From contig NZ_JAOQKI010000032.1 in assembly GCF_025567465.1 (NCBI RefSeq), forward strand, positions 1 to 10,399: a stretch of 10,399 bases of DNA, in the 5' to 3' direction. Of this stretch, positions 6,141 through 10,399 are shown piece after piece. A program made the translations under genes and the position numbers. Within the stretch, counting starts at the first letter, position 1. Each line of letters begins with the position of its first letter. The notes beneath the pieces are model-generated. The model ran no database searches and was not told the origin of the DNA. It saw only the letters and a program-made list of their open reading frames with translations. This stretch comes from Roseburia_C amylophila (lineage in GTDB: Bacteria > Bacillota > Clostridia > Lachnospirales > Lachnospiraceae).

Positions 6141-6752
6141 ATGATAAAAAATGTAATCTTTGACGTAGGAAATGTACTGGTAGACTTTTGCTGGGAAGAA
6201 GTATTTCATAAGCTCGGATTTGAAGGTGAAATCTTTGAACATGTAGCGGATGCTACCGTCCGTTCCGTAACCTGGAATGAATTTGACCGGGGAGCAAAGC
6301 CAGATGAAGAGATTATTGCTGCATGCATCAAGGAATCACCGGATTATGAAAGAGAAATCAGGCTCTTTTATGACCATGTAGGAGATACGATTCGTACTTA
6401 TCCATATACGGTGCAGTGGATACGAAGCCTTGAGAAAAATGGATATCATACCTATATATTATCTAATTTTCCAAAGAGCACTTATGAAAAAGCAACAGAA
6501 GAACTTTCTTTTGAAAAGGAGACTACCGGAGCAATCTTTTCCTATCAGGTGAAATGTATTAAGCCGGAAGCAGAAATTTATAAACTATTGCTGGACAGAT
6601 ACCACTTAGTACCTCAGGAATGTGTATTCATAGACGACCGTCCGGAAAACATAGAGGCGGCAGAAAAGCTTGGCATTACAGGCATACAGTTTCAGAATCA
6701 GCAGCAGGCAAAAAGAAGGCTTTTGGAACTTGGTGTCGTATCCGGCAGTTAA
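6141..6752 (+). CDS. HAD superfamily phosphatase (YihX-like subfamily IA)
   Basis: This 203-residue cytoplasmic hydrolase acts through an aspartyl-phosphate intermediate, probably on small phosphorylated metabolites or sugar phosphates. Motif I is FDVGNVLVDF, with nucleophile Asp8. The second Asp of the usual DxD is Gly10, which is characteristic of the DxGN(V/L) variant of subfamily IA seen in E. coli YihX. A helical cap covers about 15-85. Motif II is LSNF (Ser108), motif III is Lys141 in CIKPEAEIY, and motif IV is FIDDRPENI with Asp165/166. The ATG at 6141 is preferred over an in-frame GTG at 6138, because AAAGG (6127-6131) lies 9 bases before it. It follows purA by 18 bases and is likely cotranscribed with it. 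The substrate is unknown; a link to nucleotide metabolism is only suggested by position. Confidence 0.88.
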   Translation: MIKNVIFDVGNVLVDFCWEEVFHKLGFEGEIFEHVADATVRSVTWNEFDRGAKPDEEIIAACIKESPDYEREIRLFYDHVGDTIRTYPYTVQWIRSLEKNGYHTYILSNFPKSTYEKATEELSFEKETTGAIFSYQVKCIKPEAEIYKLLLDRYHLVPQECVFIDDRPENIEAAEKLGITGIQFQNQQQAKRRLLELGVVSGS

Positions 6753-6796
6753 TAAGTAAAGATTATGTAAAAAAAGAATAATTGTCTATTCGTTTC

Positions 6797-6825
6797 TTGC
6801 ATTTCAATAGCGAAATGCTTATAAT
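6797..6825 (+). promoter_or_regulatory. Sigma-A promoter upstream of secreted protein/pyk unit
   Basis: TTGCAT (6797-6802), a 17-base spacer and a perfect TATAAT (6820-6825). The predicted start is near 6832. A terminator at 6852-6883 follows almost at once, so the default product would be an RNA of about 50 bases. No other promoter is visible before the gene at 6951. Confidence 0.7.
6799..6818. promoter_or_regulatory. Operator-like dyad inside promoter spacer
   Basis: GCATTTC (6799-6805) and GAAATGC (6812-6818) form a perfect 7-6-7 inverted repeat filling the space between the -35 and -10 boxes. It has the same geometry as the dyad at the purA promoter but an unrelated sequence. A repressor site is plausible but unproven. 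Confidence 0.35.
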
Positions 6826-6851
6826 GAGCGTAAGCAGACGGGTAGCAACGC

Positions 6852-6883
6852 AACTGGCAGGAGTTACTCCTGCCAGTTTTTTT
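6852..6883 (+). terminator. Intrinsic terminator after HAD gene, in leader of next unit
   Basis: AACTGGCAGGA (6852-6862) pairs perfectly with TCCTGCCAGTT (6868-6878) around GTTAC, and a run of seven T residues ends at 6883. It can end purA-HAD transcription. It also lies downstream of the promoter at 6797-6825, so it could attenuate the following unit. Confidence 0.88.
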
Positions 6884-6884
6884 A

Positions 6885-6945
6885 CTTTACAGGAAATTGC
6901 TTTCCTGTAAAGCGTGTTTTCGCAGTTGCACAGTAAGCAGGGAGA
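6885..6945 (+). repeat. Dispersed intergenic repeat, copy C (internally deleted)
   Basis: It begins with the 28-base palindrome (6885-6912; perfect 12-base arms, loop TTGC), then runs straight into CGTGTTTT. Against copy B it lacks 30 bases lying between two direct GTAAAG repeats (4747-4752 and 4777-4782 in copy B), as expected from slippage or recombination between them. The degenerate tail (GCAGTTGCACAGTAAGCAGGGAGAA) ends in the ribosome-binding site of the next gene. Confidence 0.7.
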
Positions 6946-6950
6946 ATACA

Positions 6951-7355
6951 ATGAGGATAACAGGTTTAAAGAAAAAGCTGATAAGTCTCATAGTGGCTGT
7001 TATTATGACGGTTTCAGGAATGTATGTTGAAAATATCAACATAGATTCTTCCTTTGCATGTGAAGATACTGCGAACCAGAATTTCATACAGGCAGCACAT
7101 TTATCCAGACCATCAGAGAGCTGTACCGAAGAACTTCTGGGAAATCGGGAGACCGGCAGGATTGCAGCGGGATACCGCAGACTGTCGGAGAAAAACAGCG
7201 ATTTGGAAGGAGCAGCATTATCACTGGAAGCAGTATTGCCTGAAAATCAGGCAAAAGACGGCTGGAACTTTGAATTACGGAAATCAAAGGATGTTTTGGA
7301 CAGCAGGCGTGTCATTATAGGCTATATCCATCATCAGGATGGAGCGAAGGGCTGA
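6951..7355 (+). CDS. Small secreted or membrane-anchored protein of unknown function
   Basis: The product has 134 residues. The ATG at 6951 is chosen because AGGGAG (6939-6944) stands 6 bases before it; a TTG at 6897 in the same frame lies inside the palindromic repeat and has no such site. The N-terminus is a signal-peptide type: KKK at 7-9, then a hydrophobic stretch at 10-25 (LISLIVAVIMTVSGMY). Cleavage might fall near FA-CED (36/37), but no clear lipobox is seen. The rest is hydrophilic, with two cysteines (37 and 58) and a final RRVIIGYIHHQDG segment that may be a conserved tail. I do not recognise the family. It is the first gene after the promoter/terminator leader and is followed directly by a structured RNA-like region, the small membrane protein and pyk. 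Confidence 0.65.
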   Translation: MRITGLKKKLISLIVAVIMTVSGMYVENINIDSSFACEDTANQNFIQAAHLSRPSESCTEELLGNRETGRIAAGYRRLSEKNSDLEGAALSLEAVLPENQAKDGWNFELRKSKDVLDSRRVIIGYIHHQDGAKG

Positions 7356-7438
7356 CTATCACAAGTTAGAAGCAATTTACCTGTGCGCAGAGGAGCATAG
7401 GTTTCTTTGCGTACAATATCAGGTCATAACTGTGATAG
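7356..7438 (+). ncRNA. Candidate structured leader RNA (unidentified)
   Basis: Starting at the base after the preceding stop codon, CTATCACA-A-GTTA (7356-7368) pairs with TAAC-TGTGATAG (7427-7438), 12 pairs with one bulged A. Inside, ACCTG (7379-7383) pairs with CAGGT (7420-7424). This stacks directly on TGCGCAGAG (7384-7392) paired with CTTTGCGTA (7405-7413), with a 6-base bulge on the 3' side only. An alternative hairpin pairs ACCTGTGC (7379-7386) with GCATAGGT (7395-7402) and excludes the inner helices. The outer helix ends within the AGGAGG ribosome-binding site (7437-7442) of the next gene. I do not recognise a known riboswitch class. Found by eye only. Confidence 0.4.
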
Positions 7439-7452
7439 GAGGATAATAAAAT

Positions 7453-7590
7453 ATGGCACAGGATATTGTAGTAGCGCTTATGGGCGTTATGGCAGCGGCA
7501 GCAGTTGCTGCATGCTGGTGGTATGAGCATCATGGCAGAGAAGATGAGACTTCTTCCAAAGAAGAACAGGAAAAGACGAAAGAAGTATAA
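7453..7590 (+). CDS. 45-residue single-helix small membrane protein
   Basis: AGGAGG at 7437-7442 precedes the ATG by 10 bases, strong evidence of translation for so short a frame. Residues 5-24 form one Ala/Val/Met-rich helix (IVVALMGVMAAAAVAACWWY). It is followed by a charged tail (HHGREDETSSKEEQEKTKEV) of mixed acidic and basic residues. VAAC at 18-21 resembles a lipobox, but the N-terminus (MAQD) has no positive charge, so a lipoprotein is less likely than a simple membrane peptide. The function is unknown. It lies 97 bases after the secreted-protein gene and 45 bases before pyk, with no promoter or terminator seen on either side, so it is probably part of the same mRNA. The stem structure upstream may control its translation. 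Confidence 0.7.
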   Translation: MAQDIVVALMGVMAAAAVAACWWYEHHGREDETSSKEEQEKTKEV

Positions 7591-7635
7591 AGAAATAAAA
7601 GAAGATAGAGGGCTTGTAGCAGGAAAGGACAGAAT

Positions 7636-9066
7636 ATGAGAAAGACAAAAATTATATGTACATTAGGACCAGCAACAAAGGATGATGAAGTATTAAAACA
7701 GTTAATGGAAAATGGAATGGACGTGGCGAGAATTAACTTTTCCCACGGCTCACAGGCAGAACATAAAGTAACCATGGATCGTGTAAAAAAGATGCGTAAG
7801 GAACTGGGCAGACCGGTTGGAATTCTCCTTGATACCAGTGGACCGGAAATCCGGATTGGACAGCTGGAGGGCGGCAGAGCAGAGCTGCTTCCGGGAGATA
7901 CCTTTAAGCTTACCACCAATGATATTATGGGAAATAAAGAGCGGGTCTCTATTACTTACAAAAATCTGGTACATGATGTCAAAGCCGGAACCAGAATTCT
8001 GATTGATGATGGACTGATTGAAATGCTGGTAACCAATGTGACAGAAACTGAGATTACCTGTAAAGTAGAAAATGGTGGTGTGATTTCAGACCGAAAAGGA
8101 ATTAATGTACCGAATGTAAATCTGTCCATGCCTTATATCAGCCCGAAAGACCGCTCCGATATTCTATTTGGAATTGAACAGGGTGTAGATTTTATTGCAG
8201 CATCTTTTGTACGCTGTGCAGATGATGTGCTGCAGTTACGGAAAATTATGGCAGAGCAGGGCTGCAATGACATTAAGATTATCTCTAAAATCGAAAACCG
8301 TCAGGGTGTAGATAATATTGATGAGATTCTGGCAGTGTCAGATGGCATTATGGTTGCCAGAGGAGACATGGGAGTGGAGATTCCGATTCGTGAAGTTCCG
8401 GCAATTCAGAAGAAAATTATAAAAAAGGTTTACCATGCAGAAAAGGTTGTTATTACGGCAACCCAGATGCTGGATTCCATGATGAAGAATCCACGCCCGA
8501 CCAGAGCGGAAGCAACAGATGTTGCCAATGCTATTTATGATGGAACCAGTGCAATTATGCTGTCTGGTGAGACTGCTGCCGGGAAATATCCGGTGGAGGC
8601 ATTAAAAACCATGACAGAGATTGCGGAATATACAGAAAATGATATTGATTATGAGAAACGTTTCCGCCAGTTGGAGAAGATTGATAATCCGGATGTAACC
8701 GATGCCATTTCCCATGCAACCTGCATGACTGCCATTGACATCAATGCGGCAGCAATTGTTACGGTAACCAAATCCGGCAAGACTGCCCGTATGATTTCAA
8801 GATATCGTCCGAAATGTGCAATTATTGGCTGTACCCCATCGGAAAAGAGTTATTATCAGATGAATCTTTCCTGGGGTGTAACACCACTTATGATACAGGA
8901 AGAGACGGATACAGAAGCATTGTTTAATAATGCGATGGAATCCGCAGAACAGCATGGATATGTACAGCATGGAGATTTGGCGGTTATTACAGCTGGAATT
9001 CCATTGGGTATTTCCGGTACCACCAATCTGATTCGTGTAGTAGTGACGGGACACTTAAAGAAATAG
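7636..9066 (+). CDS. pyk: Pyruvate kinase
   Basis: Pyruvate kinase makes pyruvate and ATP from phosphoenolpyruvate and ADP, the last step of glycolysis, as a cytoplasmic tetramer. The 476 residues match the short (E. coli PykF-length) form without the extra C-terminal PEP-utilising-like domain of Bacillus. The PEP and K+ site includes RINFSH (32-37) and LDTSGPEIR (65-73). Glu71 corresponds to the residue (Glu117 of muscle enzyme) that marks K+-dependent enzymes. The usual Lys in TKGPEIR is Ser68. The active-site signature is IKIISKIENRQGV (213-225), with Lys218 and metal ligand Glu220, and Asp244 lies in ARGDMGVE. The C-terminal allosteric domain (about 350-476) keeps the phosphate loop TKSGKTA (378-384), so sugar-phosphate activation is possible. 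A GGAAAGG site precedes the start. The NYN gene follows after 13 bases. Confidence 0.97.
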   Translation: MRKTKIICTLGPATKDDEVLKQLMENGMDVARINFSHGSQAEHKVTMDRVKKMRKELGRPVGILLDTSGPEIRIGQLEGGRAELLPGDTFKLTTNDIMGNKERVSITYKNLVHDVKAGTRILIDDGLIEMLVTNVTETEITCKVENGGVISDRKGINVPNVNLSMPYISPKDRSDILFGIEQGVDFIAASFVRCADDVLQLRKIMAEQGCNDIKIISKIENRQGVDNIDEILAVSDGIMVARGDMGVEIPIREVPAIQKKIIKKVYHAEKVVITATQMLDSMMKNPRPTRAEATDVANAIYDGTSAIMLSGETAAGKYPVEALKTMTEIAEYTENDIDYEKRFRQLEKIDNPDVTDAISHATCMTAIDINAAAIVTVTKSGKTARMISRYRPKCAIIGCTPSEKSYYQMNLSWGVTPLMIQEETDTEALFNNAMESAEQHGYVQHGDLAVITAGIPLGISGTTNLIRVVVTGHLKK

Positions 9067-9079
9067 GAGCGCAGATGGT

Positions 9080-9856
9080 ATGAATGAACAACCGAAATTA
9101 GCAGTGCTGATTGATGCAGAAAATGTATCCAATAAATATGTGAAACTAATTATGGATGAGGTCAGCAATTACGGGGTGGCTACTTATAAGCGGGTTTATG
9201 GAGATTATTCGAATCCGAGCGTATCTGCATGGATGAAAAATATGCAGGAGTATGCTCTGACGCCGGAATTGCAGTGCAATTATACTGCAGGAAAAAGTGC
9301 TTCTGATTCAGCATTGATTATAGATGCCATGGATATTCTTTATTCCGGCAAAGTCAGCGGTTTCTGCCTGGTGTCGTCAGACAGTGATTTTACCAAACTT
9401 GCCATGCGCTTAAAGGAAGCCGGTATGATGGTAATCGGAATGGGCGAGGAGAAGACACCGAAGTCCTTTGTAAATGCCTGTGAGAATTTCAAGTATCTTG
9501 ATTTACTTTATAATAAGGAAGAAGCAGAGGAAAAACAGCGTACAGCCACCACAAGAAGAAATACGAATGCATCTTCGGAAAAGGATGCCGGGGACAATGA
9601 CAACCTTCCGAAGCTTTCGGATATTGAAAAGGAGGTAATCTCCATTATCCGGAGCAATGCAGAGGAAAATGGCTGGATTAATATTTCTGAGCTTGGAATC
9701 AATCTGAGCAAACGTATTCCGGGCTTTGACCCACGAAATTACCAGTGCAGTAAACTTTCTACCTTTTTAAAGAAGTTTAAGAGCATTGAATTAAACCCGA
9801 TTGAGAATCCGCACAATAAGCTGTTGAAGGTTGTGTATGCAAAAATAAAAGAGTAG
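9080..9856 (+). CDS. NYN-domain putative ribonuclease with C-terminal LOTUS (OST-HTH) domain
   Basis: The product has 258 residues. Residues 6-143 form a NYN (LabA/DUF88-type, PIN-like) nuclease domain. Conserved acidic positions are visible: Asp12 in VLIDAENVS, Asp76 and Asp82 in SASDSALIIDAMD, and Asp101/Asp103 in VSSDSDF. A low-complexity charged linker (145-175) leads to an OST-HTH/LOTUS RNA-binding domain (177-256: LPKLSDIEKEVISII ... WINISELG ... LSTFLKKF ... NKLLKVVY). In this family the NYN part is predicted to cleave RNA using a metal ion and the LOTUS part to bind RNA; the target is unknown. The ribosome-binding site AGGAG overlaps the pyk stop codon, and the genes are 13 bases apart, so they are cotranscribed and probably translationally coupled. 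Tandem terminators follow. Confidence 0.9.
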   Translation: MNEQPKLAVLIDAENVSNKYVKLIMDEVSNYGVATYKRVYGDYSNPSVSAWMKNMQEYALTPELQCNYTAGKSASDSALIIDAMDILYSGKVSGFCLVSSDSDFTKLAMRLKEAGMMVIGMGEEKTPKSFVNACENFKYLDLLYNKEEAEEKQRTATTRRNTNASSEKDAGDNDNLPKLSDIEKEVISIIRSNAEENGWINISELGINLSKRIPGFDPRNYQCSKLSTFLKKFKSIELNPIENPHNKLLKVVYAKIKE

Positions 9857-9867
9857 CAGGAAGAAAA

Positions 9868-9903
9868 AATGGCATCTGATGTTCTTTAAAATCAGATGCC
9901 ATT
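9868..9903 (-). terminator. Hairpin terminator, better on the minus strand
   Basis: AATGGCATCTGAT (9868-9880) pairs perfectly with ATCAGATGCCATT (9891-9903) around a 10-base loop. On the plus strand no T-tract follows. On the minus strand the stem is followed by TTTTCTT, so it fits as a second terminator for the minus-strand tRNA. Confidence 0.65.
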
Positions 9904-9928
9904 CCTCCTTGTATCTTATACAAAAAGA

Positions 9929-9962
9929 AAAGCTCAGGTAATTTACCTGAGCTTTCTTTTTT
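9929..9962. terminator. Bidirectional terminator between NYN gene and tRNA-Leu
   Basis: AAAGCTCAGGTA (9929-9940) pairs with TACCTGAGCTTT (9944-9955) with a very short loop. A T-tract follows on the plus strand (CTTTTTT, 9956-9962) and another on the minus strand (TTCTTTTTG). It lies 73 bases past the NYN gene and 5 bases past the tRNA 3' end. Confidence 0.88.
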
Positions 9963-9966
9963 ATCG

Positions 9967-10051
9967 TGCGGAAGATGGGACTTGAACCCACACAAGCGCA
10001 ATGCTTACAAGATCCTTAGTCTTGCTCGTCTGCCAGTTCCGACACTTCCGC
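9967..10051 (-). tRNA. tRNA-Leu, anticodon AAG
   Basis: This is an 85-base type II tRNA. The acceptor GCGGAAG pairs with CTTCCGC, with discriminator A. The D stem is TCG/CGA. The anticodon stem CAAGA/TCTTG encloses loop CTAAGGA, so positions 34-36 are A-A-G. The long variable arm has an AAGC/GCTT stem, as expected for tRNA-Leu. The T arm is GTGGG-TTCAAGT-CCCAT. CCA is not encoded. It reads CUU directly and, if A34 is deaminated to inosine, CUC and CUA as well. Confidence 0.93.
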
Positions 10052-10087
10052 ATACCGTATGAACTTACGTCTCATGACGACTTGTAA

Positions 10088-10116
10088 ATAGTAACAAATT
10101 CCGGGACAATTGTCAA
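10088..10116 (-). promoter_or_regulatory. Sigma-A promoter of tRNA-Leu(AAG)
   Basis: On the minus strand the -35 is a perfect TTGACA (complement of 10111-10116). It is followed by 17 bases and TACTAT (complement of 10088-10093). Predicted initiation is near 10081, giving about 30 bases of 5' leader. Confidence 0.8.
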
Positions 10117-10194
10117 TGCCTATTTTTAACTTTTTTCGATTTTTGTCAATTTTATATATTTTTTCAAAAAAAGGTAAAAAATTAAAAATAGGGG

Positions 10195-10223
10195 TTGACT
10201 TATTACCGTTGAAACGGTAAAAT
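10195..10223 (+). promoter_or_regulatory. Sigma-A promoter of tRNA-Leu(CAG)
   Basis: TTGACT (10195-10200), a 17-base spacer and TAAAAT (10218-10223), with predicted initiation near 10230, five bases before the mature tRNA. The spacer is almost entirely occupied by an inverted repeat. Confidence 0.8.
10203..10220. promoter_or_regulatory. Perfect palindrome between -35 and -10 of the tRNA promoter
   Basis: TTACCGTT-GA-AACGGTAA is an 18-base inverted repeat with perfect 8-base arms. It lies between the -35 and -10 and overlaps the first three bases of the -10. The placement is typical of repressor operators, yet tRNA promoters are rarely controlled in this way. No binding family is recognised. 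Confidence 0.45.
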
Positions 10224-10234
10224 ATCATTTGTTC

Positions 10235-10318
10235 GCAGGAGTGGCGGAATTGGCAGACGCGCAGGCTTCAGGTGCCTGTGGTAGCAATATCGTGTGGGTT
10301 CAAGTCCCATCTCCTGCA
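10235..10318 (+). tRNA. tRNA-Leu, anticodon CAG
   Basis: This is an 84-base type II tRNA. The acceptor GCAGGAG pairs with CTCCTGC, with discriminator A. The D stem is GCG/CGC. The anticodon stem CAGGC/GCCTG encloses loop TTCAGGT, so the anticodon is CAG, reading CUG. The variable arm is long, and the T arm GTGGG-TTCAAGT-CCCAT is identical to that of the divergent tRNA-Leu. CCA is not encoded. Confidence 0.95.
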
Positions 10319-10358
10319 TAAAAAAAGGGGCTGTAAAAAAACTCCCCTAGAAAAAAAT

Positions 10359-10389
10359 CGCCCAGACCGTGAGGTCTGAGCGTTTTTTT
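10359..10389 (+). terminator. Intrinsic terminator after tRNA-Leu(CAG)
   Basis: CGCCCAGACC (10359-10368) pairs with GGTCTGAGCG (10373-10382) with one mismatch and loop GTGA, followed by seven T residues. A smaller hairpin (AGGGG 10326-10330 with CCCCT 10344-10348) lies between the tRNA and this terminator. Confidence 0.88.
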
Positions 10390-10399
10390 GGTATAATTA

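Noticed and set aside
6897..6950. TTG start 18 codons upstream for the secreted protein
   Set aside because: It begins in the loop of the palindromic repeat and has no ribosome-binding site, whereas the ATG at 6951 has AGGGAG at 6-base spacing and gives a clean signal peptide.
9777..10001. Two minus-strand frames over the terminators and the 3' half of tRNA-Leu
   Set aside because: They read through the T-arm of the tRNA and two terminators, and have no family features.
10016..10228. Minus-strand frame ending in EVSELADEQD
   Set aside because: This peptide is the translation of the tRNA-Leu gene and its upstream region, a common false gene call.
10392..10397. TATAAT at the right edge
   Set aside because: No -35 element at a suitable distance, and the downstream sequence is outside the window.

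Overview
The window looks like chromosomal DNA of a low-to-mid GC Firmicute, most likely Lachnospiraceae (Clostridia). The evidence is strong AGGAGG ribosome-binding sites, sigma-A promoters with 17-base spacers, T-tract terminators, tRNAs without encoded CCA, a PurA with non-consensus signature residues, and a Q-rich zinc-ribbon membrane protein pair. The genus is not resolved. I see no phage, transposase, CRISPR or toxin-antitoxin module. Most genes are housekeeping or transport, and the less ordinary material is between them.

Bases 1-2200 hold two co-directional membrane-protein genes. The first runs off the left edge. It has a Q-rich 27-base tandem repeat, one membrane helix and a long acidic outer part. 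The second has four helices, the same Q-rich motif and a C-terminal zinc ribbon. Bases 2234-4619 hold a MATE transporter gene (minus) divergent from a LysR-type regulator gene (plus). Their shared intergenic region has back-to-back promoters, a dyad straddling the MATE promoter, a hairpin with T-tract in the MATE leader, and a probable leaderless start for the regulator. Bases 4640-6752 hold purA and a HAD phosphatase as a likely operon. Bases 6797-9856 hold a small secreted orphan, a structured RNA-like leader, a 45-residue membrane protein, pyruvate kinase and an NYN-LOTUS putative ribonuclease, plausibly one transcription unit. Bases 9967-10389 hold two divergent tRNA-Leu genes with their promoters and terminators.

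Three points stand out. (1) A dispersed intergenic repeat with a core TAAAGCGTGTTT occurs three times, each time just beyond an intrinsic terminator. Two copies also carry a shared 28-base palindrome. (2) Several leaders have the order promoter, short RNA, intrinsic terminator, gene, with no second promoter visible. This suggests conditional readthrough ahead of purA and ahead of the secreted-protein/pyk unit, and perhaps ahead of the MATE gene. (3) An approximately 83-base nested stem structure at 7356-7438 ends on the ribosome-binding site of the small membrane protein. One tRNA-Leu has anticodon AAG, an A34 tRNA that would normally need deamination to inosine. All structure and promoter calls were made by eye, without folding energies or database searches.
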